Source of the DNA: Gryganskiella cystojenkinii
Taxonomy: Eukaryota; Mortierellomycota; Mortierellomycetes; Mortierellales; Mortierellaceae
Assembly: GCA_015852425.1 (NCBI GenBank)
Contig: JAAAIG010000222.1
Location: forward strand, 24,072 to 47,585
Length of the DNA: 23,514 nucleotides
Direction: 5' to 3'
The notes below the pieces were generated by a model. It did no database searches, had not been told where the DNA came from, and saw nothing but the letters and a program-made list of their open reading frames with translations. A program made the translations under genes and the position numbers. This document shows, one piece after another, positions 8,501 through 17,930 of the stretch. Numbering within the stretch: the stretch's first letter is position 1; each line of letters begins with the position of its first letter.

Positions 8501-11500
8501 GTCTTCATTTCGCCCTTGACCATGATCCCTACCTTTATGAGCCATGTCGAGGAGGATTTGGATGCCAAGCTTTTGGACAATATTGGAGAGCAAGAGGTCG
8601 ATATCTGGAAGCATCCCGAAGGCGAGCTCTTTGTCGATGTCCTGAAGGGTATGAAGAAGCAGGGCGGAAATGAGCGCAAGCCTGTCTTTGACGAGCGTAA
8701 ATTCAACCGCGATATCAAGCAGGCCCTGTCGTCCCAGAAGAAGGCCCCCGTCGCAGCTGCGACTGTACCCAAGCTTACCAAGGACGAGCAAGCTACTGTC
8801 GATGCTCAACTCGCTAAGGAATCGAATATCCGAAAGAATGTTCAGAACACTTACGTCCACCTCATGCGCGGTTTGGCCACAATTCGTGCTCTTGTTGACG
8901 GTAACGCTGTGGATTTGACCGACAGACTTGTTGGACTCGTTCGTCTCTTGTTAAACGGCGTTGTCAAACGTGGAGGGCCTTTGGTTGGACCCGTTGCCGT
9001 GAACACATATCTCGCTTTGGGTCGCTGCGTCTCGGATCGTCTCGATAACATTCGCGAGCCTTTGGCTTTGGCTACACTCCGCAGTTTGGATGTCAAAGAG
9101 GTTCCTGAGAATTGGTTGGAGGAACCTTTGGAGGATTTGGCTTCCCGTGTCCTCTATCGTCTTCGTTTCGTCACTGAGAAGCAAGCCTTGCTTCCCTCGA
9201 GCTTTGCTTACTGCTTCCCCTTGATCCATTATATTCTACAGAACGGTGGTATTGTCAGCACGGACAAGTCCGCTGCTGATGCCAGGGAGGTCTCACAAGA
9301 ACAGGTTCAGATCGCTGTCGACATTCTCTCGTACCATGCCCTTTCCGGCGCCTCAGACTCGCTACCTCGCAAGGAGATGATTGACTCGCTTCTCTCGATT
9401 ATCAAGGAATACCCCCAACTTGCCAAGACTGCTAGGACTTCCTTGGGTGATCTGTCTCACTCTATGGGCGAGACTGCGTCCTTGGACGAGATCAACACCC
9501 TCCTCGGCGGTCTTTTGTACAACGAATCTTTGGTCCGCCACGCCGCCCTCAGTGCATTGGAGCCTTTGGAGTTGACTGTTATCGACTTTTCTCGTGAGCT
9601 TTGGACTGCCTGTTACGACGAGGACACCACCAATGCCAAGCTGGCCTTTGAGCTTTGGGAAGATAACGGTATGGAGGTTGAGCCCACTTATGCGGACGCT
9701 CTTCTCCCCTATGTCGTCCACCAGAATGGATTCGTCCGCCAGGCTGCGGGCAAGGCTACTGCTGGTGCCGTCAAGCTCTACCCCGATACTGTCACCGCGA
9801 CTTTGAACGCGATCTACATGCTCTACCACGATAAGGCTCAGCCCATTGTTCCTCAGTACAACGAATTTGGTCTTATTATTCAAGAGTCTCTGAACCGTAC
9901 GGATCCCTCTGACCAACGCTTTGGTCTCTCGATGGCCTTGAAGAACATTGCTCCATTGATGACTGCCGCGGATTTGCAGCCCTTTGCCGAGTTTTTGATC
10001 CGTCAGGAAGCCCTGGGTGATCGCAACGGTGATGTTCGTCAAGGCATGCTGGATGCTGGTCTCGCCATGATCACTGCTCACGGTGCCGAGAACGTCCATT
10101 CGCTCATTCCTGTCTTCGAGAACTATCTCTCAGAGCCAGCTCGTAACTCAGAGACTCAGGATCGTATCCGTGAATCTGCTGTCATTCTCTTTGGTGCCCT
10201 TGCTCGTCACTTGGATGCCTCCTCGCCCAAGATTCCTTCTGCTGTCCAGAAGCTCATCGAGACTCTCAAGACTCCCTCGGAGCCTGTCCAGATTGCTGTC
10301 TCGAACTGTTTGCCTGGTTTGGTCAAGAGTATTCCCGATCAGGTCTCTGCTCTCATCAAGGACTTGATGGATAAGACATTCCACTCCAGCAAGTACTCTG
10401 AGCGCCGTGGCGCCGCCTATGGTCTCGCTGGTGTAATCAAGGGTCGTGGTATCTCTTCCCTCAAGGAGTTCTCCGTCATGGCTTCTCTCAAGGCTGCCGT
10501 CGATGACAAGAAGGATCCCCATGCTCGTGAGGGTGCTATGATTGCCTTTGAGACGCTCTCCCAGACTTTGGGTCGTCTCTTTGAGCCCTATGTCATTCAG
10601 ATTTTGCCCTTGCTGTTGGTGTGCTTTGGTGACTCTGTTAGCGACGTCCGTCAGGCGACTGCCGATACCTCACGTGCAATCATGGGCAAGCTCTCGGGAC
10701 ACTGTGTCAAGTTGATCATGCCCTCGTTGATGGCCGGTCTTGATGATCGTCAATGGCGTACCAAGAAGGGATCCGTCGAATTGTTGGGATCCATGGCCTT
10801 CCTGGCTCCTAAGCAGCTCTCAGTCTCTTTGCCTACCATCATCCCTCGTCTTTCCGATGTCTTGACTGATTCTCATACTGCTGTCCAGGATGCTGCCCGT
10901 CTTGCCTTGACTCAGTTCGGAAACGTCATCTCGAACCCCGAGATCCAGGATCTTGTCCCCATCATGATGGCTGCTCTCTGCGACCCCAACACTAAGACTC
11001 ACCCTGCTCTCACTGCCTTGTTGGGCACCTCTTTCGTCCATTACATCGACTCGCCCTCTTTGGCTTTGGTCATGCCTATTTTGGAGCGTGGTCTTCGCGA
11101 GAGAGCCACGGATATCAAGAAGAAGGCTTCTCAGATTGTCGGTAACATGGCCTCGTTGACGGATCAGAAGGACTTGATCCCTTATTTGACTCGTCTCTTG
11201 CCCGGCGTCAAGGAGGTCTTGATCGATCCCGTCCCCGATGCGCGTGCCACTGCTGCCAAGGCCCTTGGCACCCTTGTCGAGAAACTCGGCGAGTCTAACT
11301 TCCCCGATCTTGTCCACGAGCTTGTCGATACTCTCAAGTCCGATACCTCAGGAGTCGATCGTCAGGGAGCTGCTCAGGGACTTTCCGAAGTCCTTGCTGG
11401 TCTTGGATTGGAACGTTTGGAAGGTCTCTTGCCCGAAATTATTATCAACACGGATTCGAGCAAGGCTTATATTCGCGAGGGTTTCATCTCCTTGCTTGTG

Positions 11501-14407
11501 TACTTGCCCGCTACTTTCGGTCAACGTTTCCAGCCTTATCTTGGTCGCATTATTCCTCCAATTCTGATGGGTCTTGCCGACGAGTCCGAATACGTGCGCG
11601 AGGCCTCGTTGAAGGCAGGTCAGATGATCATCAACAACTATGCTACCAAGGCTGTCGACTTGCTCTTACCCGAGCTCGAGCGTGGTCTCTTTGATGACAA
11701 CTGGCGTATTCGTCAATCGTCTGTTCAGCTCATGGGTGATCTTTTGTTCCGTATCACCGGTACTAGCAAACAGGCTGGTGCTGCTGAGGATGAGGGCGAG
11801 GAGGATGCTCCCGAAGAGTTCGGTCGCTCGGACGATATTCGCAAGAAACTTTTGGAGGTTCTTGGACGCGAGCGCAGAGACCGTGTCTTGGCCTCGCTCT
11901 ACATTGTCCGTGCGGATGGTTCTGCCATTGTTCGCCAGGCTTCGCTCACTGTCTGGAAGTCTTTGGTTACCAACACTCCTCGTACCTTGAGAGAGATCCT
12001 GCCCACGATCATGTCGATGATTATCCGCAACCTGGCCTCGACCTCGTACGATCGTCGTATGGTTGCTGCCCGTACCTTGGGAGATTTGGTCCGCAAGCTT
12101 GGAGAGGCTGTCCTGTCCGAGATTATTCCAATCTTGGAGGCTGGTTTGGAGAGTCCTGAGAGTGATACCCGCCAGGGTGTCTGCATTGGTCTTTCTGAGA
12201 TCATGGCGACCGCTGGCAAGGTCCACGTGACTGATTATGTGGACTCTATCATCCCTGCTGTCCGTAAGGCGCTTTTGGATGAGTCGCCCGATGTCCGTGA
12301 GGCTGCTGCTCAGGCGTTCGATACCCTTCATCAATGCGTTGGTCCTAAAGCCATTGATGAGATTTTGCCCTCGCTCTTGGCTAACCTCCACACTGGTGAC
12401 AAATCCGAGTATGCACTCGAGGGTCTCAAGGAAATTATGGCTGTTCGTTCCAACGTTGTGTTCCCAGTCTTGATCCCTACCCTGATTGCTCAACCTATTA
12501 CAGCCTTCAACGCTCGCGCCTTAGGATCCTTGGTCTCGGTCGCTGGAACTGCTTTGAACCGTCGTTTGACCAACATCTTGGCTGCCTTGATTCAGTCTCA
12601 GATCGTGGAGACAGACGAGGATACCCTGGAGGCTTTGGAGTCGACCATCTGCGCGTTGTTGCAGTCGATCGATAACGCCGATGGTGCCCATACGTTGATG
12701 ATGATGTTGTTCGAACTGGTCAAGTCCGAGGATGCTGCCAAGCGTGCGTCTGGATGCAACATCTTAGCGACGTTCTGTGCCGAGTCGACTCAGGATATCA
12801 CTCGCTATGTTTCTGACTGGATCCGTGTGTTGATCAACCTCTTGGATGACCGTACTCATGCCGTTGTTGTTGCTGCCCTGGCTGCCTTGAACGCTGTCAC
12901 TCGAACGGTTCGCAAGGATGAGCTCGAGGGATTGGTTCAGTCGGTTCGTCGTTCTGTTCGTGCGGTCGGTATGGCTGGCGTGGACTTGCCTGGATTCTGT
13001 TTGCCCAAGGGTATTGCTCCCCTCTTGCCCATCTTCTTGCAGGGTCTTATGAACGGATCCAACTCTATCCGTGAGGCCTCTGCCTTGGCGATTGGTGATT
13101 TGATCCAGCGTACGTCTGCGGATGCGCTGAAGCCATTTGTCACTCAGATTACTGGTCCTTTGATTCGTATTGTTGGTGATCGTCATCCTGGCGAAGTCAA
13201 GAGTGCCATCTTGAGTACTTTGAGGTAAATATTGCCTTTTGAATTCAATTTGTTTACGCTGTTTTTATTTATTATATGCGCGTCATGCTAAACAAGCATT
13301 TCCTTTTTTTTTTCATCCAATAGCTTGCTTCTCCAGAAGGTCCCTGCTCATTTGAAGCCCTTCTTGCCACAGTTGCAGCGTACGTTCATCAAGTCCTTGA
13401 CTGATCCTACTTCTGCTACAGTCCGTACTCGTGCAGCTGCTGCTTTGAGCATCTTGATTTCATTGCAGTCCAGAGTTGATCCTTTGGTCACAGAGTTGGT
13501 CGCTGGTATCAAGACCAGTGAGGCCAGTGTCAAGGAGAACGTCATGAGCGCTTTGGAGAGTGTTGTGAGCAAGATTGGTGCCGGCATGTCCGACACCGCC
13601 AAGCGTGCCGTCATGGGCGTTGTCATGGAGGGCATGGAGGCTGGTAACCCCGAATCGATGTGGTTGGCGTCCGCCAAGTTGCTCGGTGCGTTCTGCAAGC
13701 ACCAGACGCCCGAGGAGGCTGGTTATGTGATTCAGACCCAGATTTTGGGCGAGAATGTGCCCTTGAGTGGTGCCATGTTGGCAATCAACTCTGTCCTGGT
13801 CGAGTCGCCTCAGCTGTTTATCGAGACGGGCCACGTTCAAGAGATTGCGAATGCTGCGTTGGCGGCCATCCCTAGTCATGTGGAGAGTGCGGCGACCGCG
13901 GCCGTGTTGGCGATTGGCAAGATGATCACGAACGAGTCTTATCAGGTCGATCAGGACTTGATGGGCGAGTTGATCAAGAAGCTGGCGGCGTACTTGACAC
14001 AGGATGTTTGCCTGGAGGGCAAGCGTCTGATCTTGGTCTGCTTGAGAGCTGTGTCGAGACAGACTCCTTACTTGGTGCAGCCTTACTTGCACGAGATTGT
14101 GCCGTTGATGTTGACCTCCGTCCGTGAACGCGTAATCCCCATCAAGTTGGCGGCGGAGCGTGCGTTGTTGTTTGCGTTGCAGTTGCAGAACGATGATGGA
14201 GTCTACCAGACGTACTTGGGATCGATTGATACCGCAGCGAGCAAGACGTTGACGGATTACCATCGTCGTATCCTGTCAAAGTTGGCGTTGAATGAGCGGG
14301 CCAAGATTGAACAGTTGCATGGTCAAGAAGACCCCGATGCGATCGAGGAGGACGCGGAGGTGTACTCTGTTGGTGGATTGAATCTCGGCTCCAATGACGA
14401 CGAGTAG
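5535..14407 (+). CDS. GCN1: Gcn1, Gcn2 co-activator and ribosome-binding HEAT-repeat protein, complete
   Basis: Family role: Gcn1 binds stalled or colliding ribosomes and, with Gcn20, passes the uncharged-tRNA signal to kinase Gcn2, which phosphorylates eIF2alpha. Exons (joined): 5535-5688, 5814-6012, 6180-6393, 6503-6727, 6835-6946, 7047-7568, 7656-13224, 13324-14407. This totals 8,079 nt, or 2,692 residues plus stop, matching the usual ~2,670. All seven introns (125, 167, 109, 107, 100, 87, 99 bp) are GT-AG and all phases join. HEAT repeats run throughout. The eEF3-like region lies around residues 1,350-1,670 (AAYGLAGVIKGRGI near 1,390). An acidic loop follows near 1,850, then GRERRDRVLASLYIVR near 1,880. 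By length correspondence with yeast, the Gcn2 RWD-binding region is about 2,070-2,450. It ends with the family-type tail VYSVGGLNL. The start is the first ATG before conserved sequence. Six introns crowd the first 2.1 kb; the large exon is 5.6 kb. Confidence 0.97.
7569..7655 (+). other. GCN1 intron 6, 87 bp, stop-free and in frame
   Basis: Donor AATG|GTACGT and acceptor ATATCAG|GCGAT flank 29 codons with no stop, so the surrounding open frame runs straight through. Removal joins ELIWNG to DYAQGSV in phase 1. The translated insert (Lys/Glu/Asn-rich) has no HEAT character, and a CTAAT-like branch sequence is present, so I call it an intron. An annotation based on open frames alone would wrongly include it. 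Confidence 0.85.
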
Positions 14408-14900
14408 AAGAAATTTAGAGATTTGTGTCTGAGGGAGTAGGAGTAGTGTGGAGGGAAGATAGGATTAGTTTTTAGGGGGACATCTCTATGCCAAACTTTT
14501 CTTTCATTGTTTTTGTTTATTTCGTTTTTTTTTTCAGTTTTTTGCCATCATATAAAAACACATTATTGTTTACTTTTCGTCTTCCCAGAGTCATTGCCTT
14601 CTTTGTTGCGTATTTTGGACTTTTTAACAACGGATAATGATTTGGTGGCGGCGTTTCTAGATTAGGAACGTTTCGACTCGATGGTCAAGGTGCGGAACGT
14701 GGAAACAGCAGCAGACGGCACCCAGCTTCCGCAGAATAGCTCTATTCAGTTTTCAGATCTCGTGAGATGTTCTGGGTCAACAGGACTAAGAGAAGGGGTT
14801 GTATTTGATGCAAAGTTTACAGAAATAAATGTTTCTGTAGTTGTCTAGCTAGATAGTTGGCTATGGCTGTTTGAATAAAAATTTAAATAAAACGAAAGAA
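14408..14900. other. GCN1 3' UTR and convergent intergenic space
   Basis: No gene is visible here. The stretch is T-rich at 14500-14580 and has plus-strand AATAAA signals at 14824-14829 and again near 14875-14890. The first sits in a small dyad, TACAGAAA (14818-14825) and TTTCTGTA (14832-14839), separated by 6 nt. The real GCN1 cleavage site cannot be fixed from sequence; AT-rich positions near 14550 are also possible. Confidence 0.4.
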
Positions 14901-15209
14901 TTACGTCGAGGACTTCTCGTCCAGGTTGAGGTTGAGGTCAATGAGGCCATTGATGGGGCGACTGCAGCGATAGCAAGAAGCACCACCATAGTTACCGTAG
15001 TTACAGTTATTGCGGAGTATAGCATTAATGCTGGCGGACAGAGATACATGGGCTGATATGTAAGCCTCGACTGCGTTCTTGTCATAGTAGTGGTAGGGAG
15101 AGGAGAGCAACCGCGCACTGAGAACAGGAACAGCACTGATAACAGGAACAACAGTGATCACCACTGAACCTATGGTCAGCAACAACGACACAACAGCTGA
15201 TATCTTCAT
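14901..15209 (-). CDS. Possible small secreted protein, 102 residues
   Basis: No known family recognised. The chosen ATG at 15209 gives a classic secretion signal: MKIS, then a hydrophobic core to about residue 22, then small residues (VISA) suitable for signal peptidase near residue 26. An in-frame ATG at 15248 adds 13 residues and would bury the signal. The mature part is about 76 residues, with a Tyr-rich patch near 39-50 and three cysteines at 69, 79 and 82 (C-x9-C-x2-C within NCNYGNYGGASCYRC). It ends in an Asn/Leu/Asp-rich tail. A TATA-like box lies 142-151 bp upstream. Such short, secreted, cysteine-containing proteins include fungal effectors and wall proteins, but no function can be assigned. 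The odd cysteine number and short length leave room for a chance ORF. Confidence 0.5.
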   Translation of the reverse strand: MKISAVVSLLLTIGSVVITVVPVISAVPVLSARLLSSPYHYYDKNAVEAYISAHVSLSASINAILRNNCNYGNYGGASCYRCSRPINGLIDLNLNLDEKSST

Positions 15210-15350
15210 AGCGCGAAGTAATGGTGGATAGTGGACCTGTGCTTGCAAATTGTATGTGCTGTGGAAGGAGGTGTTGGGGATTTCTGAAGAGCGATTCTGC
15301 GAGTGTTGAGTGGATCAAGAAAAAGAAAGTTGCGGGAAAACGACGAAAGG

Positions 15351-15360
15351 TACTTATATC
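15351..15360 (-). promoter_or_regulatory. TATA-like box of the small secreted-protein gene
   Basis: The minus strand reads GATATAAGTA, 142-151 bp upstream of the ATG at 15209. It predicts a 5' leader of roughly 110-120 nt. Motif and spacing only. Confidence 0.4.
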
Positions 15361-15550
15361 CAAGAAGTTACTCACTGAAGTGCAGTCCGACGAACATATT
15401 CCTTAAAATAGGCGGGGCGAGGCATTCTTTTCTGCATAAAATGGATGATAGGCGATTAACTGCCAAGCTTTCATGAGCATATCATACACACATTGATATC
15501 TACTAAGAAGAGTCAAAAGATCAAGGGGACGCTGAATGTTATAGGGATCG

Positions 15551-15638
15551 GACTGGGAAAAACAAGGCATGGGACTGGGAAAAACAAGGCATGGGACTGG
15601 GATAAACAAGGCATGGGACTCGGAAAAGCTAGGGATGA
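15551..15638 (+). repeat. 22-bp tandem repeat, four copies
   Basis: The units start at 15551, 15573, 15595 and 15617. The first two are identical (GACTGGGAAAAACAAGGCAT plus GG); the third has one change (A to T); the fourth is diverged at several positions. The array lies in the 876-bp space between the divergent secreted-protein gene and the FAD-oxidase gene, so it is probably a promoter-region minisatellite. Short frames cross it on both strands (for example a plus-strand frame 15493-15738), but 22 is not a multiple of three and their translations look like repeat artefacts. Confidence 0.93.
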
Positions 15639-15738
15639 ACAGATCAAGAGGAAACATCAAAAAAGCGCATCGGCAAGGTACAACACCAAAAGGCTGCATC
15701 AGGGAACGACATCAATGGAAGGAGTCTTGGTGAGCTAG

Positions 15739-16085
15739 AATCGGACAATCTGCTCCACACTTCTTTCACTAAATATTTGATCGAAGGCGCATCATTTTGT
15801 CCATATTTTGCTGACTTATGTACGATGAATGCCGTTTCTAGTCCAAGGCTACCTATGTAATGGTATCAATCCCTCCCCAACTTGAAGGGAATAAGGAAGC
15901 GTGTTCTCCGAGCTGTGCTCCTTGTTGTAAGCTGTCTTGTGAATATCAACGCGCTGTTTCATATCCCTGTTCTTAAAGTTATTTGTTGCTCGCATTGCGA
16001 AAGTTAACGTTCTTTTCATTAAAATCGGCTCTCACATCCCAATGTTTCTCTCAGCAACACCTTTCCACTCCACTTTCTCACTATC
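15739..16085 (+). promoter_or_regulatory. Upstream region of the FAD-oxidase gene
   Basis: No gene is seen here. It is an AT-moderate stretch without a convincing TATA box; a TTAAAG sequence near 15973 and a C/T-rich run just before the ATG are the only promoter-like marks. With 15210-15738 it forms the shared divergent promoter region. Confidence 0.35.
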
Positions 16086-17591
16086 ATGCATATCCTATAT
16101 AGAGTACCAGCTGCCGCCGCCCTGTTCACGGTTCTGGTATACATTTGTCTCGCCGAGGCTCTCTCTTCTGCCCTTATCACCTGTCTCCAAAGCATAGAAG
16201 GTAACAGGAAGTCATACATCATTACCCCGCCCTCGCCTATGTACAACAATGACCGACTAGTATTCAACCACATATTTGACCTTAAACCAAGCGCCATCTT
16301 CCATCCTGCTTCTGAGGCTGACGCTGCCGCTGCCGTCATGTGCGCTGTTGCTCACAATGCCTCCATCATACCACGCTCTGGCGGCCACTCTTTTGAAGGA
16401 TACAGTGGAGGTGACAAAAACGGCTCACTCGTGATTGACCTCAACCTGTTTCAACAATTTGCAATTGATCGTGACACTGGCATCGCCACAGTTGGCGCTG
16501 GTTATCGTCTTGGGCCTTTGTATTCCAAGCTGTGGAAAGCAGGCGAATATCTCATTCCAGCAGGATCGTGCCCTGCAGTTGGCGTCGGCGGACATGCTCT
16601 TGGAGGTGGTATGGGTATGGTGGGACGCAAGTATGGTATGCTATCCGACAACATCGTCGGATTGACCATGGTCGATGCCAAAGGAAACATTTGGGAAGTC
16701 AACGCGACGTCGAGACCAGACCTGTTTTGGGCGCTACGGGGCGCAGGCGGAGGATCTTTTGGATTGGTGACAGAATTCAGGTTCCAAGCATACAAAGACC
16801 CCGGTAGAGTAACCACGGTGGAAGCCACGTACCCATGGAAAATGCATCGAATTGTCATAGCTGCATTTGGTATATGGGCAAGGGATGTAGTGAACGACTT
16901 CACACCGTTGATATATGTCAACCAAGACATGGTACGGCTCACAGGCACCTTTCTGGGTTCCCAAGATGAGGCCCAAATCGCTCTTGCTTCTCTATTTTAT
17001 CTCACTGGTCCGCCTTTGCAGACAGTTTTTGACGAGGCCACATGGTATCAAGCCGCAGCCAAGTGGGCTGAGATGGAAGACGCTACGCTCGAGGATCCAT
17101 TTGCTGAACATGCTCTCTCGTTCCGACTTCGTTCGCTTCTCTATCGCCAACCCATATCAGATCGTGAATTGTCTATAATCAGCAATTATCTCAGTACTTC
17201 CCCCAACAACCCCAACGGCCGAGAAACCCGCTCCGTCACTATTGAAATGTGGGGTGGCAAGATAGACAATCCCAGCTCAAGTTCAGCCTTTGACAATCAT
17301 CGCGGTACACTCTACAGCATCCAATATGGCGTCATTTGGAGTGTTGCGAGCTCAGAGTTAGGCTCGATTTGCACAGTGTGCACGGATTGGAGTGATCGTT
17401 TCGCCAAGGAGCTACAGGCTGCCTATAGCTCAGGTCAAGTTCTGGAAGCTTATCAAAACTACATGGAACGCGACATACCCAATGGGCTGCAGGCCTACTA
17501 CGGCGACAACCTGTCCAAACTTATTGAGATCAAGAAAGTCATCGATCCTACGAATGTTTTCATATTCCCTCAGGCCATCCCATTGACCTGA
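16086..17591 (+). CDS. Secreted FAD-linked oxidase, berberine-bridge-enzyme-like, bicovalent flavin
   Basis: A VAO/PCMH-fold flavoprotein of the BBE-like family, whose members oxidise alcohols, carbohydrates or secondary metabolites with O2 and release H2O2. It is a complete single exon of 501 residues, a usual length. An N-terminal signal peptide (hydrophobic residues ~8-26) indicates secretion. The FAD-binding domain carries PRSGGHSFEGYSGG with His101, the expected 8-alpha-histidyl attachment site, and AGSCPAVGVGGHALGGGMG with Cys162, the expected 6-S-cysteinyl site, so flavin is predicted to be doubly linked. FWALRGAGGGSFGLVTEF lies at ~214-231. The C-terminal BBE segment has YYGDNLSKL and DPTNVFIFPQ. 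The substrate cannot be told; chito- or cello-oligosaccharide oxidases and biosynthetic oxidases share this layout. It is convergent with the downstream OPT gene. The first ATG is kept because it alone includes the signal peptide. Confidence 0.93.
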   Translation: MHILYRVPAAAALFTVLVYICLAEALSSALITCLQSIEGNRKSYIITPPSPMYNNDRLVFNHIFDLKPSAIFHPASEADAAAAVMCAVAHNASIIPRSGGHSFEGYSGGDKNGSLVIDLNLFQQFAIDRDTGIATVGAGYRLGPLYSKLWKAGEYLIPAGSCPAVGVGGHALGGGMGMVGRKYGMLSDNIVGLTMVDAKGNIWEVNATSRPDLFWALRGAGGGSFGLVTEFRFQAYKDPGRVTTVEATYPWKMHRIVIAAFGIWARDVVNDFTPLIYVNQDMVRLTGTFLGSQDEAQIALASLFYLTGPPLQTVFDEATWYQAAAKWAEMEDATLEDPFAEHALSFRLRSLLYRQPISDRELSIISNYLSTSPNNPNGRETRSVTIEMWGGKIDNPSSSSAFDNHRGTLYSIQYGVIWSVASSELGSICTVCTDWSDRFAKELQAAYSSGQVLEAYQNYMERDIPNGLQAYYGDNLSKLIEIKKVIDPTNVFIFPQAIPLT

Positions 17592-17686
17592 TCTGAACTG
17601 CCTTTTAAGTCACCACAACATAGTGACCTGAGTTGTCTCAAGGGGAGCCTTCCTTTGTTCCAGTGACTGTCGAACAGAGCCTCTTA

Positions 17687-17813
17687 TAGTCGTGAAGAAG
17701 CTCTGAACCCTGCCACCTCGACAGTTAATAAATCTTCAATTTTTCCCCTTCATCAAAATCTGAAGATTTATTACTGTAGCTGTAGAGGTAGCTAAGTTCA
17801 GAGCTTTAGTCGT
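17687..17813. repeat. Imperfect palindrome with mirrored AATAAA signals and 7-bp direct flanks (MITE-like or bidirectional 3' end)
   Basis: The left arm (17698-17738) and right arm (17761-17806) are inverted copies: AAGCTCTGAAC at the outer end and AATAAATCTTCA at the inner end, with partly matching sequence between and a ~22-nt spacer. TAGTCGT occurs directly on both sides (17687-17693 and 17807-17813), like a target-site duplication of 7 bp. AATAAA falls at 17727-17732 on plus, ~136 nt past the oxidase stop, and at 17772-17767 on minus, ~160 nt past the OPT stop. Both uses fit the convergent genes. The left end has four extra bases (GAAG) before the arm, so the transposon ends are not perfect. 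Confidence 0.7.
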
Positions 17814-17930
17814 CAAACATACTAATTAGTGGCAAAAGAGCGACAACGCAAAGTGAGAGCATTATTAGTATTAGAAAAGATCAAGAGATTAAAAGTTTAT
17901 CAAAGGACTGCACAGAAGGATTATTTGTCT

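Noticed and set aside
9362..14263. Long minus-strand open frames inside GCN1 (9362-10099, 11666-12493, 13460-14263)
   Set aside because: They are antisense shadows of a highly codon-biased HEAT-repeat exon. Their translations are rich in Arg/Gln/Asp repeats mirroring Leu/Glu codons, and no independent start, domain or splice signal supports them.
15403..15738. Frames on both strands crossing the 22-bp tandem repeat (plus 15493-15738, minus 15699-15403)
   Set aside because: They are opened by the repeat itself; the repeat unit is not a multiple of three and the peptides have no signal or domain.
14408..17930. Looked for tRNA genes, other RNA genes and transposase genes in the intergenic spaces
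   Set aside because: No cloverleaf-like boxes (A/B box pattern), no conserved RNA motifs and no transposase-like frames were recognised by eye; a covariance-model search would be decisive.
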